The position numbers were made by a program, and so were the translations under genes. A stretch of DNA of 64,000 nt from Macrolepiota albuminosa (taxonomy: Eukaryota > Basidiomycota > Agaricomycetes > Agaricales > Agaricaceae), in the NCBI GenBank assembly GCA_027475525.1, contig JAMWFC010000005.1, forward strand, positions 930,001 to 994,000, written 5' to 3'. How positions within the stretch are numbered: position 1 is the first letter of the stretch; each line of letters starts with the position of its first letter. The notes beneath the pieces were generated by a model. It was not told the origin of the DNA. It saw only the letters and a program-made list of their open reading frames with translations, and ran no database searches. Positions 22,931 through 33,380 of the stretch are shown here, one piece after another.

Positions 22931-22945
22931 TCAGTTGGGGGGAGA
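22931..22945 (+). other. Element C polypurine tract
   Basis: CAGTTGGGGGGAGA directly abuts the 3' LTR start, as expected for plus-strand priming. Confidence 0.7.
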
Positions 22946-23891
22946 TGATAGGACCCTATACAGGTTAGGCGCATCAACGGCAGGCTCGGCACCGGCTCCG
23001 GAAACCTTGCCGCACTCGTTCCGAACTTAGCGCACGCGTTCTACCTATTTTAAGCCACTTCTGACGGCCGCGCACGGCAAGAAGCAGATCCAATCAGTGA
23101 TAGCGCCGACGGCAGCAGGAATGACAACTGACAGATGGCATCAGTCACTGATGACAGCGCTTAGCGAGAAGCTTGATGATCTATCAAAAACTGACGGACA
23201 GCTTGGCGTTTGACCTTGGCGTCTGACACCGCTTACCGTCTCGATTTGGCGCCCAACGTCGCTTAGGTGTTCTGACAGACAGAAGGGTGATGGATTGATG
23301 GTTTAGCACCGCGATCTGCCGCCTGGTGGCGCCAAGGGTCCTCAAAGGACGGTAGGGATCGGAAACCGTTGGAGCAGCCCCTTTGAAATTTTCCAGTTTA
23401 CCGCACTCTGGCGTCATTAGCCACTGGCGACGGCAAACTCATTGTAGTATAAAAGTACTTACCGACTTGTACATAGAGGAGAACAATAGACCACAGTTTC
23501 CCCGCTTACTTCAGTCTCCCTTACGCTCAAGAGCTCATTTACGCTACGGTCGGCAACGTCAAAACTCATCGGCAGTTGCAGACGTTCGCCAACACTCGAC
23601 ATACTCGCGCCTTGCAACTACGGCAGGCATTATCGACGCTTAGACTTCGCTAAGCATATCGTGCTCTTGCCGTTCACATTGCCGTGTTCACTTACCGCAT
23701 TTTCCTTAGGCGCTTTACCTTAGCGCTTGACACCTGCCGACCCCGTTACCGACTTTCCTCATTTTCATAGGCGCGTTCTCTGGGACCTGCCCGGGACTCC
23801 TCATATTACTTTTAGCGCGCCCAACGCAAGCTCTTGGTCCGGCAACACTTTTTGTTACATTTGTTGCTGACCAAAACTTTGGGCGTCATCA
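22946..23891 (+). repeat. Element C 3' LTR
   Basis: 946 bp copy of the 5' LTR, followed by CCGA and the resumed element B frame. Confidence 0.95.
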
Positions 23892-24298
23892 CCGACCCTC
23901 CCGATTATCCTGGAATGCGACGCTTCCGACTATGCCATCGCCGGGATTCTCTCGCAGATGGAACCTGACGGAGGGGAGCCCCGGCCAATTGCCTTCTACA
24001 CCCGGTCTATGATCGACACCGAGCTCAACTACAACATCTACGACAAGGAGCTCCTCGCCATCATCGAAGCCTTCAAGCAATGGCGAGCCTACCTCGAAGG
24101 AGCCCGGCACCGGATTCAGATCTACTTGGATCACAACAACCTGCAGTACTTCACCACAACCAAGCAGCTTAGTCAACGGCAGGCCCGATGGTCTGAGGTC
24201 CTCTCAGAATACGACTTCACGATTCAGTACCGCCTGGGACGACTCGGAGCTAAACCCAATGCCCTCATCCGTCGTCCGGACGTCTACCCCAAGAAGTC

Positions 24299-24452
24299 AT
24301 TTGAGGCGGAACGCAATGCGTTCAATCATCGCGTGGTGATCCCTCCCGAACATTTGAATGCCGTACTGATCTTAAATTTGAGGCGGAACGCAATGCGTTC
24401 AATCATCGCGTGGTGATCCCTCCCGAACATTTGAATGCCGTACTGATCTTAA
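24299..24452. repeat. 77-bp adjacent duplication 16 (probable assembly artefact)
   Basis: Period 77, after the element B RNase H. Confidence 0.9.
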
Positions 24453-24561
24453 ACAATGAAGGGACCCTGAGTCAGATCCGCCGCGCCCCCCGAGACAAGT
24501 ACTTCACTGACCACGACCCCCGCAACCCTCCCGACGGAACTGACCAGGACCCCGCCTTCTC

Positions 24562-24715
24562 TTTGTCCCCCGACAAAAAACTCCTCCTCCGGGACGGCCA
24601 CATCTACGTCCCGGATCACGCCCGACTCCGCTACGACGTTTGTCCCCCGACAAAAAACTCCTCCTCCGGGACGGCCACATCTACGTCCCGGATCACGCCC
24701 GACTCCGCTACGACG
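24562..24715. repeat. 77-bp adjacent duplication 17 (probable assembly artefact)
   Basis: Period 77. Taking one copy joins LRYDV to LRQHHDYKLRGHPG in the integrase zinc module. Confidence 0.9.
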
Positions 24716-25507
24716 TCCTCCGTCAACACCATGATTACAAGCTCCGGGGACACCCTGGGATACATAAGACTCTCCAGCTGATCTCTCGGACTTACTTTTG
24801 GCCAGGGTTGAAGAAGGACGTGACCCGCTACATTCGATCATGTGAACCCTGCCTCCAGGCCAAGGTCCCCCGACACTGACCATACGGACTCCTGAAACCC
24901 CTGCCAGTCGGACGACGCCCCTGGTCCTCCATATCTCTGGACCACATCGTCAAACTCCCGGAATCTGAAGAGTTCGATGCCATTCTCGTCGTTGTGTGTA
25001 GGCTAACCAAACAGGGCATCTTCCTACCCTGCCACACCACGGACACCGCCCCGGACTTTGCCCGGCTGTTCCTCGAACACGTCTTTGCCAAACATGGACT
25101 CCCGGACGACATCGTCTCCGACCGTGGCCCTCTCTTCATGTCCAAGTTTTGGACTTCCCTGTGTAAGGCACTTGAAGTAAAGACTAACCTCTCTACCGCC
25201 TACCACCCCAAAACTGACGGCCAAACCGAAAGGGTCAACCAGTCTCTCGAGCAGTACCTCCGACTGTACGTCAACTACTTGCAGGACGACTGGCGCGCCG
25301 AGCTCCCCCTGGCCGAGTTCACCTACAACAACACGCCGCACTCTGCCACCGGGGTGTCCCCTTTCTTTGCCAACAAGGGATACCACCCTCGACTGACACT
25401 CTTGCTCTGGGACATCCCGTCGCACGCCGCCCACGAGGTCGCCCGGGATCTCCAATCCCTTCACGAGTTTCTCCAGGAAGAGATCGACACCGCGAACCGG
25501 GCCTATA

Positions 25508-25661
25508 TGAAACACGCCGACCGGAAACGGGAAGACACCCCTGACTGGACCCCCAGGACAAAGGTATGGTTAGATCGACGACACTGAAACACGCCGACCG
25601 GAAACGGGAAGACACCCCTGACTGGACCCCCAGGACAAAGGTATGGTTAGATCGACGACAC
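25508..25661. repeat. 77-bp adjacent duplication 18 (probable assembly artefact)
   Basis: Period 77, in the element B integrase C-terminus. Confidence 0.9.
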
Positions 25662-25722
25662 CTCCGCACCCGCCGGCCCTCCCCAAAACTCGATCACAAG
25701 CGTCTGGGCCCGTTCAAAATAT

Positions 25723-25876
25723 TGAAGAAGGTCTCATCTCACGCCTACAAGATCGAGCTCCCCCCGGGACTAAAAGGTCTGCACCCGGTATTCCACGTCT
25801 GAAGAAGGTCTCATCTCACGCCTACAAGATCGAGCTCCCCCCGGGACTAAAAGGTCTGCACCCGGTATTCCACGTT
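25723..25876. repeat. 77-bp adjacent duplication 19 (probable assembly artefact)
   Basis: Period 77, just before the chromodomain. Confidence 0.9.
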
Positions 25877-26418
25877 CGCCTCCTGGAACGACACCCCCCA
25901 GATCCCTTCCCCGAACGACGCCCTGAGCCCCCTCCCCCAGTCGAGGTCGAGGACGAGTACCACTACGAAGTTGAAGACATCCTCGACTCCTGGAACATTC
26001 GTGGACGACCCCACTTCTTCGTACGGTGGAAGGGGTACGGCCCGGAAGACAACACTTGGGAACCGCGCGGAAACCTCGAAGGCGCCCTCGACAAACTCCG
26101 GGACTTCCAACAATGGCACCCGAGAAACGACCTTCCTGGGCGCAGGACTCACAGACGGCAGTAGTGGGCGTAACCCCCGCCTCTGGGCTCAGCAGGGATT
26201 CAACTCCCACGTATATTTTCTACCTTCCCCTTCTGGATTTTACTCTCCTTTAGTACTTTTTTCACAGTAACGCCCCAGATTCTGGGCAAGGTACTCTTTC
26301 TCATTTCCTTGCCACTTTACTTACACCATTTTGAGTACGACGACCAAGTATATACATTTTGCTACAAGTACAATATTTCACAAGCCCGTAGACAAGCCAA
26401 GACAAGAACCAACAAAAA

Positions 26419-28121
26419 CTACCGACCCTCGCTCCCTCCCTCCCTGGGCCAGCCTCGAAACCCCTTCCCCATCCCCTCCGGACCGTGCTCCCGCAATACT
26501 TCCTCGGCCAACTGTTTCCAGGACGGGAGCGACTCACCCTCGTCCAGAACTCTCTCAAACCAGGAGCCGGGGGCGGGCACGTTCCTCCGCCGGTATGCCG
26601 ACACCACCTGCCCCAGCAAGTCGAGGCCCCATTCTACCCCGGGAGTTGTCACCTCAGGGCGCTGCCCCTCCTGCAGCGCCGCGAGTGCCGCGGCCGCCCC
26701 GTCCAAGAGTAAGCGGTGCTCTCGGGCCCAGCCTGGAAATGTCAGTGGAGAATCGAACCTGAGGATAGGGGGACTCACTTAACGAGGCCATACGGGCCAC
26801 CACCACATCCTGGCGTAGGGCCTCCGCCAACCCCTCACCCCCCGGAAGTCCCACTCTCTGCCCGAGCCTTGCCCTCAGAGCCTCTAGCTCGGCCTCCGCT
26901 TCCCTCCGGACGACCCTAGCCTCCTCCAGGTTCCGGACCATCGCCTCCCGACCCTCCTCCAGATCCCACCCGGCCGCCACCTCCTCCCTCGCCCCCTCCC
27001 CGTGGCCCCCCTGCTTTGGCTCCTGCAGGGCCCCGACTTCGCCAGCCTGGAGTCCCCCGGACAGGGGGGAGAATGTTGCTGGGGACAGGCACGGGGATGA
27101 AACCAGAGATGGGGTCTCCAGGAGCAAGCATGCCCTCTTGGAGGGCCCTGGAGAAGGGCTAGGCGACGCCCGCCGTTTTCCCTTGTCTGGGCACCCCTCA
27201 GGTTGCTCCCGCCCTGGGGCACCAGACCGGGTCACCCGGCGCGTGATCAAGACCACGGGCCGGCCCCGGCCACCCACCCGGACAAACCCCCGCCCTCCCG
27301 CCCCACCCCCAGGGGCCTCCCCCAGCGCCTCCTCCTGAACCGCCGCCGCCCCCGCGACCCAATCCCTCTCCTCCACTCCCATCCTCCAGGTGATCCCTCC
27401 CAACAGCCAACCCTGCTCCTGCGAAACGCAATATGCCCTCCAAAGGGCCGAAACGGAACATCGCTCGTGATTGAGGCGACAGGCCTCGCACACGGAAGTG
27501 TTGCGCCGGGACGAGGCGGACGGGACCTCGAACGAGCACATCACTGAACGACGTGTGCAGTGGAGACACTAGGACGGATTAGCTGCAGGACCAGAGGTAT
27601 GAAGTCACTTACCGGCCCGTTGCTGATACACCAGGCATGGAGAGGCAGGCCCCGGGGCCTCACCAGCGCCCCCTCGAAGGCCTCCTGCGTCGTGCTGGCC
27701 CACTCAACGCGCTGGGCCTCCGGGACCTCGGAAATGGCCCCCACCGCCATCCTGGAGCAACGGAAACGAGGGGCGACCAGTCTAGGGCGAGGAGGGGAAG
27801 GGGGACGGGGGGGATGCACGGTCATCTGCGCAAAAGTGGGCACGGAACGACTGGCACCTGAAGGACCCCCGGGACCTGCACCAGGGACAGGCTCTGGGAG
27901 CCGGCTGGGACCCGCCTCCGGGGCAGTAATGATGTGTTGTTCTGAAAAGGGAAGGTCAGTAATGACAAACGGGCGGCGCGGGAAGCACTCACGTTGTTGC
28001 GCGAGAGCCGCTATGCGCTCCCAGTCCAGGCACGCTCGGTACCGCGTGTCCCGGGCCTCCCAGGCCATGAGGGGCGCGACCTCGTTAGTTTGGGGGGGCG
28101 TCGGGGAATGGGTTGGCGTAC
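26419..28121 (-). CDS. Antisense spliced gene of element B: six-cysteine (Zn2Cys6-like) protein, 5' end lost in gap
   Basis: Phase-consistent exons on the - strand are 28121-27993 (partial), 27941-27613, 27568-26779 and 26732-26419, with GTGAGT/GTAAGT donors. Exon 27568 begins on the first cysteine of CX2CX6CX15CX2CX6C (CLHC...CEACRLNHERC), the canonical spacing of half-clusters in Zn2Cys6 proteins. A Pro/Gly/Arg-rich region, a strong Glu/Arg/Leu coiled coil (about 26990-26800) and a helical C-terminal domain follow. The intron directly before the first cysteine has the same position and phase as in element C's antisense gene. The start codon lies in or beyond the N gap. Function unknown. Confidence 0.65.
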
Positions 28122-28221
28122 NNNNNNNNNNNNNNNNNNNNNNNNNNNNNNNNNNNNNNNNNNNNNNNNNNNNNNNNNNNNNNNNNNNNNNNNNNNNNNN
28201 NNNNNNNNNNNNNNNNNNNNN
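28122..28221. other. Assembly gap (100 N)
   Basis: Exactly 100 Ns, the conventional length for a gap of unknown size. It interrupts the 5' part of element B's antisense gene. Confidence 1.
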
Positions 28222-28590
28222 TACTCTCGTATTGACGATCAGAGAATCAGTTTCAATGGGCCCCAACCCATTGATGAAATGAGGCGAGAATTTGTGGAGC
28301 GTGCACAGAACAGCTGTCGAAGTAAGCTCGGGAGCGATATCAGCAGTAGAGAGGAGCCGCGGGGGGTGGAGTCGGATAGACGGACTGGAGGGCAGGGCCC
28401 TCGGGATGTCAGATCCCACAGCCCCAGGGGACCGATGACTCGGCCTGTGCAGGCTTTTTCGACGTTCATCCCCGCCGAGGGACGCAACAAGACACCTGGG
28501 ATGAATGAGGCCACCAAGGCCTACACCGATACCATGTATCGAAGACTAGTGAGCATAATCGATGACGCAGTCGGGGTTGTGCTGCGATTA
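28222..28590 (+). other. Orphan coding-like segment between gap and truncated LTR
   Basis: A + strand frame is open from the gap to the LTR junction and reads like protein (Arg/Glu/Asp-rich, then TMYRRLVSIIDDAVGVV near 28535). The - strand is also open across 28419-28222. I do not recognise either. It may be unrelated sequence mis-joined by the scaffolder, since the B 3' LTR starts abruptly after it. Confidence 0.35.
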
Positions 28591-29122
28591 CCTCTCCATC
28601 CGCGCCAATTGATCGCATGCCCCACACGTGCGATCCCAGTATGCAGCCCCTGCCGCTACTCAATGACCCCCGGAACCCATCCCAGACATCCTGGAACCCC
28701 GAGACCCGGCCCCGTAGTACTTATAGCATAGCTCCCTGTTGTATTCGGTAGTCTTGATATTACATACACTGTTACTTGCTTTACTTGGATTGTTGCGTGC
28801 CCTCTATTTGACTGGTACGCATTGACTGGCACGCTTGGATATTCGCGTGCTCTAAGACTGGTACGCACTTTGCGACTTTAATTTACTAACTTGGTCTTGT
28901 CTTAGAACCTCCGGTTCACGACTCGACCCCCACCCGAACTCCCCCATTACCCACCACCCAAAACCCCCGGACAAAGTCCCCTCTCCCGGGATTTCCCTGT
29001 CCATGTCTTGAACCCCGGAGTCCTAGCCCCGGAGTTCCAGACACCCGAGTATCCGTGGGTCAAGTCCGCATTGTAAGGGCGACTGCTTTCCCGGAAAGCC
29101 CCCGACTCAGCGGAACCTGACA
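28591..29122 (+). repeat. Element B 3' LTR, missing about 165 bp at its start
   Basis: It matches 5366-6591 of the 5' LTR (without TRIM and 77-bp duplicate) and ends CCTGACA before GGTGA. The first 165 bp present in both other LTR copies are absent. Confidence 0.9.
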
Positions 29123-29127
29123 GGTGA
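29123..29127. repeat. Target-site duplication of element B, right copy
   Basis: GGTGA, equal to 5196-5200. Confidence 0.9.
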
Positions 29128-30960
29128 GGACAAAAAGTGAGTATACTTACCATGACATTATTGATGATGACAGTTTAGAAGAGCATCTGATATTGATGGC
29201 AGTCCTCATTGGGGAGGAGGGGCAAAATGCAGGCCTTTCAGATGTTGTTGCAAGCGAGCCTGTCAGGAGGATAGCCCAGCAGTGTGAGGCAGAATCTGCA
29301 GAGACTGGACGTCCTGAGACTGCTGCTGAATTTGCAGCATGGACAGCTCAGAATTTTGTTCTCAGAGGCCCTCGAAAATGAAAGGAGGGTGAGGGTATGA
29401 TGAACAATAGAGCCAGAAAACTGACAATTAAACTGCCAGCAAAATGAAAGAAGGAAGGTTTATCTAAGGCAGATGCATCGGCACATTTGGAGTATGGAAA
29501 TATACCTGAAATATGTAAAAAGACCCCCAAAATAGAACGAGAAGCCAACAAAGAGCTAGCAAGACGGTTGCAGCTCTTAGCAGATCAGACCAAGGAAATG
29601 ACCCTAGTATCTCTAGAAGAATTACTAAATAGAGGACAGGATCTGTCAGACTTAATGGCAGAATTGAAAGGAAGGTACAAGGAGGACAAGATGCTCCAAA
29701 AGATAATAGAGACACCTAAGGCCTATAAAAACTTTGAAGTCACAGAGGACGGGATCATATATATCAAGACTGATAGGGGAAAGTTACTCTGCATTCCTGA
29801 AGTAATTGTAAGAGGGAGAAACCTCTGCAAGATTGTAATAGCAGAGGTGCACTTTCTCTTGGCACACTTAGGGGCATGAAAGACTCTTCTGTACTTACAG
29901 GATCATGTCTGGTGGAAAACCATGGTGCATAATGTTCACAAGTACTTTACTACATGTATGACATGTAAGAGAAGCAAACCCTTCAACCAGAAGCCCTACA
30001 GGCTATTACACCCTCTCAAAGTCCCATTGCAATCTTGAAAGGTGATCGGAATGGATTTTGTAGGCCTGCTATCAGAATCTAAGGACAAAAATGTAGTATA
30101 CGACTTGATAGTAGTAATAATTGACTTACTAACAGTTATGGTTCATCTGGTAGCTGCTAGAACAAACTACACAGCCAGACAAGTTGCCGAGTTAGTGTTT
30201 GCAGAAGTTTATAGGCTCCATGGATTGTCAAGAGCCATAGTCAGCGATAGAGACTCTTATTTCACCAGTACATTTTGGATGCACCTGCATCAGTTAATTG
30301 GAATGCAGCTATGCATGTTGTCAACATATTATCTGCAATCTGATGGAGCTATGGAAAGAGCAAACCAAACCATTGTTCAGATAATTAGGCAATGTGTGAG
30401 ACCAACACAGAAGGACTGGGTCTTGAAGTTATCTGCAATTGAGTTTGCCATAAATTTAGCCTGATCAGAAACAATGGGATATGCACTCTTCTTCCTAAAC
30501 TCAGAAAGATTGCTATGACCATTGGTGTGAAAATTGGCTCCACCCACGGAGTACTCAGGAGTAAGAGTCTTTATGCAGAGACTAAGAATTGCCATCATGA
30601 TGGCTCATGACTGTATATTGGCAGCAAGGGTTAAACAGACTCAGGATGCCAACAGACATCGCCAGCCTTGTCCATTCAAGAAGGGTGACCTAGTCAATGA
30701 TGATAAGTTATTCTCTGGTAGACTGGATGAACAGATTACTAGTACAGATACTGAAGATGGGCTGCCAAACACATTGTAGCACATAAGAAGACCAGGACAA
30801 ATGCTATGTTCGAAGTAATCTGGATGGCAGGAGATAAATCCTGGTTGACATGTGACCAGACTAAGGAACTGAATCTATTGGATGCATATCTCAAATTAGT
30901 AGGGATAGAGAAAATAGATCAGTTGACCAACGGCTCTGGGAAGCCTCCACAGCAATGACC
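29128..30960 (+). pseudogene. Element A, 3' part: integrase remnant
   Basis: Sequence continues element A after B: a linker frame (29128-29381), then the HHCC module (HFLLAHLG...CMTCKRS, about 29850-29970). The integrase core follows with IGMDFVGLL, IVSDRDSYF and DGAMERANQT (30042-30464), giving D, D and E. A C-terminal piece (30534-30779) has the GDLV motif. Stops at 29877, 30037 and 30462 among others make it non-functional. No LTR of element A was identified downstream. Confidence 0.85.
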
Positions 30961-31112
30961 CACAGACCTATTTAGAATATATAGTTTCTGTTGAGATAAA
31001 TACATGCCTGGAGGCCTTGATTATGTGGCTATCAACCTTTTCCCCTCTCACCTCCTATAACCATATCACATCTCTTCAGCTCAATGCCACTTGCTTCTCT
31101 GTGACTGCAGAC

Positions 31113-31714
31113 ATGGATCTCCCTAGGCGTCAAGGATCCAAACATCATGCAGCATCAAAGGGAAAGGCAGATCAGCACCCCTGTGTAGAACAGGACCCGG
31201 ACACCCTTATCATTACCTTTTAGGACAAGACAAGGCTCTTCTTAGCCTCCGTGTGTTTGCATCTCTTGCAACTTTTGTTGATAATGCAATTTGATAGCCA
31301 CGTCCATTTGACTTGTGGGAATCCTGCATATGTCAAGCCAGCTGAGTATGAAGAAGTCGCAAGCTGGTTGAATTCAGCTCATCCCAATGAGTGTGAGTTT
31401 CATTTGGCAACATGGAAGACCGACAAAAACTGGTGGAGTTACAGACATCCGTCCTTCCTCCCTGGCTATTTACCCACCACTTTTGTGGACCCTTGTCTGA
31501 AGAAGCTAGTAGAGTCAGGCTTCATCACCAAAAATGGTGATATGGATCAACAGACTTATGAGGACACCCTTTGCACATGGAGAGCCCCATCCGGTCTAAA
31601 GGTTCAGAGCACTAAACATTACCATGCTTAGCAGGCAATGAAGAAGACCAGCCAGTTACCAGGAGCTCTGCTATATAATCACTCCTTACCAATTAGTTTG
31701 GGTATGTCATACAG
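31113..31714 (+). pseudogene. Unrecognised decayed ORF downstream of element A pol, part 1
   Basis: Two near-continuous + frames (31113-31223; 31251-31631) read like a soluble protein rich in Trp/Tyr/His (WKTDKNWWSYRHPSFLPGYL near 31415). They contain a stop and precede a solo LTR insertion at 31715. Coding-like sequence resumes after the LTR at 32647. It could be a third ORF of element A or a host gene fragment; I do not recognise it. Confidence 0.4.
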
Positions 31715-32646
31715 TGTGGTAGAGGGGAAGGGGTTATTGATAGAATCAAATGGGAAGGGAAGTTGAGTAAGTGAATTGGAATTTACAACAAAAATGACAG
31801 ACATGAGTAGAATAATGAGAGAATATCTGGGTAAGTGTACAATGAAAAACAACATGGTCAGATTAGGAAATTGGTGGTACAAATGAAGCAAGGGGAAAAT
31901 AGAGTTATTAGAATTATGAGACCGACCAATGGTCAAAAATGAAATTTGAGAGGGATCGACAATGTTGGGAGATTCTGGGAGAAGATCGTCAATTCCAAGG
32001 ATATGTACAATAAGTATATAAGAGAAGAAAAACATACCAATGAATAGGTTTCTACACCTCATATTTTCTGGTCTTGAGCTAAGCTTGTTTTGTGCATCTC
32101 GAATATTGTCTTGTTGTTGTCTAGTCTGGTCTTGAGTCTAGTCTTGCTTGGCTTTGTTCTGTCTTCATTGACGTCTGATCCAATGTTAAACACTGCGTGC
32201 TCACTGTCTTCAGTAGCGTACTTGGATCCTCTCAGCTTCTTGGTGTTACTGCTTCTCTGTCTCAGCTCTGTTCTGATATTTGATCAGTTGATTTGGCATC
32301 TCTGCTTCTGCTTCTGCTTCTGCTCTCTGGCAAATTGATTTCTTTGGGTTCTACCTACCACTTAGTTTTGTTGTTTTTGACGCTTTACTTTCTCTTGCTT
32401 GGGTCTTCTACTACAGCTCTCTCTCTCTCTCTCTGTCTACTTGATTACTCTCAAGCTCTCTGGTGTTCTGATTTGTCTTTGCAGAACGTTGGATTACATA
32501 TTGCTGTCTCACTACAACAAACGATACTCTATGTCCGCACGCACTCCATCATTTTTCTTATCTAATCTGACCTCTACCCTTGCCCTCCACTTTCAGCTCA
32601 TTCAACTTTGTATCCAATCCATCAGGTACTCCATCGCACTTTCACA
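31715..32646 (+). mobile_element. Solo LTR of the element D family (orientation opposite to D)
   Basis: The segment is the reverse complement in layout of D's LTRs. TGTGGTAGAGGGG... at the start and ...CCATCAGGTACTCCATC...TTTCACA at the end align in length with D's ends. The internal block around 31990-32070 matches the D LTR block around 42200-42320 inverted. Flanks ACAG (31711-31714) and ACGG (32647-32650) suggest a 4-bp target duplication with one transition. Divergence from D's LTRs is considerable, so it is old. Confidence 0.8.
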
Positions 32647-33140
32647 ACGGATACTCCAATTGCCATGGCACCCACACGTGGCTCAACGATTACAATGACC
32701 AGCGTTCTGTCTTGCCTGTTATATGCAGTGAGGAATCGATGCTCTATCAAACCTGAGAAGTACCCCACCATCATGATAATGAACAGCATGATTATATAAT
32801 CTACAACTGCACTCCTCCCTATAATTCGGATAATCTTGAGGAGCAAATGAAATTGTTGAAGGAATTACCCAAGACTTCTGCAGCAAAATCCCGATCATTA
32901 GTCCCTGCTAAGAAATCTTGTCCCCGTACCACTGCCAATCCCCTTCACACCACAACTGAATCAAGGGTCCCTATAGTGGAGAGTGAGCATGGATTGGCTG
33001 GTGTGATTATGAAGGATGGCACCCAGATTGATCCCAAGCTGGCATAAGCTGAGCTGACGGATTATGTAGACAAGGAGGACATCATGCCCGCCAACAAGCA
33101 GCAAGGCGATGCAGATGCAGAAGGAGAGGAAGAATGATGT
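32647..33140 (+). pseudogene. Unrecognised decayed ORF, part 2 (after the solo LTR)
   Basis: Frame fragments resume after the solo LTR. The clearest is 32847-33047, Lys/Ser/Pro-rich with GVIMKDGTQIDPKLA. A coding-like tail with several Asp/Glu (DYVDKEDIMPANKQQGDADAE) runs to a TGA at about 33136. With 31113-31714 it may form one ORF split by the LTR. Confidence 0.4.
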
Positions 33141-33376
33141 GTAATGAGGTTACCCCCCAATAAGGTTCAACCCTTACAAAGTTTTCTTATTTCCTCCTTT
33201 TGTTTGCTTTAACTTTTGAACGCAACTGTTTAGTAGAGACGCCCCCTCCTATGGTTTGTCTGAAGGGCATATGTAGCGGAGTCATGACTGATACACACAG
33301 AGGTCACATCTGACTACAGTAGGTCCTTTAATTATTGACCTGCTCTTACTCATTAGTGGAGGGAGAGAACATAAAC
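33141..33376. other. Non-coding spacer left of element D
   Basis: No gene or repeat recognised. It may hold element A 3' untranslated sequence. Confidence 0.4.
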
Positions 33377-33380
33377 TCAT

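Larger units (their letters stand above)
12049..23891 (+). mobile_element. Element C: Ty3/gypsy retrotransposon with antisense gene
   Basis: Two 946 bp LTRs (TGATAGG...GTCATCA) that look identical flank Gag, protease, RT, RNase H and integrase, then a spliced antisense gene and a polypurine tract. It interrupts element B between RT and RNase H. Nine 77-bp duplications fall in its gag-pol. Removing them leaves at least two further single-base frameshifts, near 14205 (before the zinc knuckle) and near 16780 (before RT). Identical LTRs imply recent insertion, or collapse of the two LTRs by the assembler. Confidence 0.95.
23892..26164 (+). pseudogene. Element B RNase H, integrase and chromodomain
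   Basis: RNase H starts at ILECDASDYAIAGI (about 23906). Integrase has an HHCC module (24730-24855), the DDE core (SLDHIVKLP, IVSDRGP, TDGQTERV) and GPF-type tail. A chromodomain (EVEDILDSW...[17 protein letters not shown], about 25965-26070) ends Pol, which marks a chromovirus; in related elements this domain steers integration to heterochromatin. Four 77-bp duplications (24299, 24562, 25508, 25723) split it, and a TGA at 24877-24879 just after the CEPC zinc ligands looks like a CGA-to-TGA change. Confidence 0.9.
5201..29122 (+). mobile_element. Element B: Ty3/gypsy chromovirus inserted in element A
   Basis: The order is LTR, Gag, protease, RT, RNase H, integrase, chromodomain, antisense gene, LTR. 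TG...CA ends are flanked by GGTGA on both sides. It contains two younger insertions: a TRIM in the 5' LTR and element C in the RT/RNase H region. A tRNA primer-binding site is not clean; the sequence after the 5' LTR (TAATATCAAGAC) looks like TGGTATCAGAGC with G-to-A changes. The 3' LTR lacks its first 165 bp or so and a scaffold gap lies just upstream. Several nonsense codons inactivate it. Confidence 0.9.

Noticed and set aside
27541..28419. A single 292-codon - strand ORF through the N gap
   Set aside because: It crosses 100 Ns of unknown true length, and splice sites at 27993, 27941 and 27613 give a better model.
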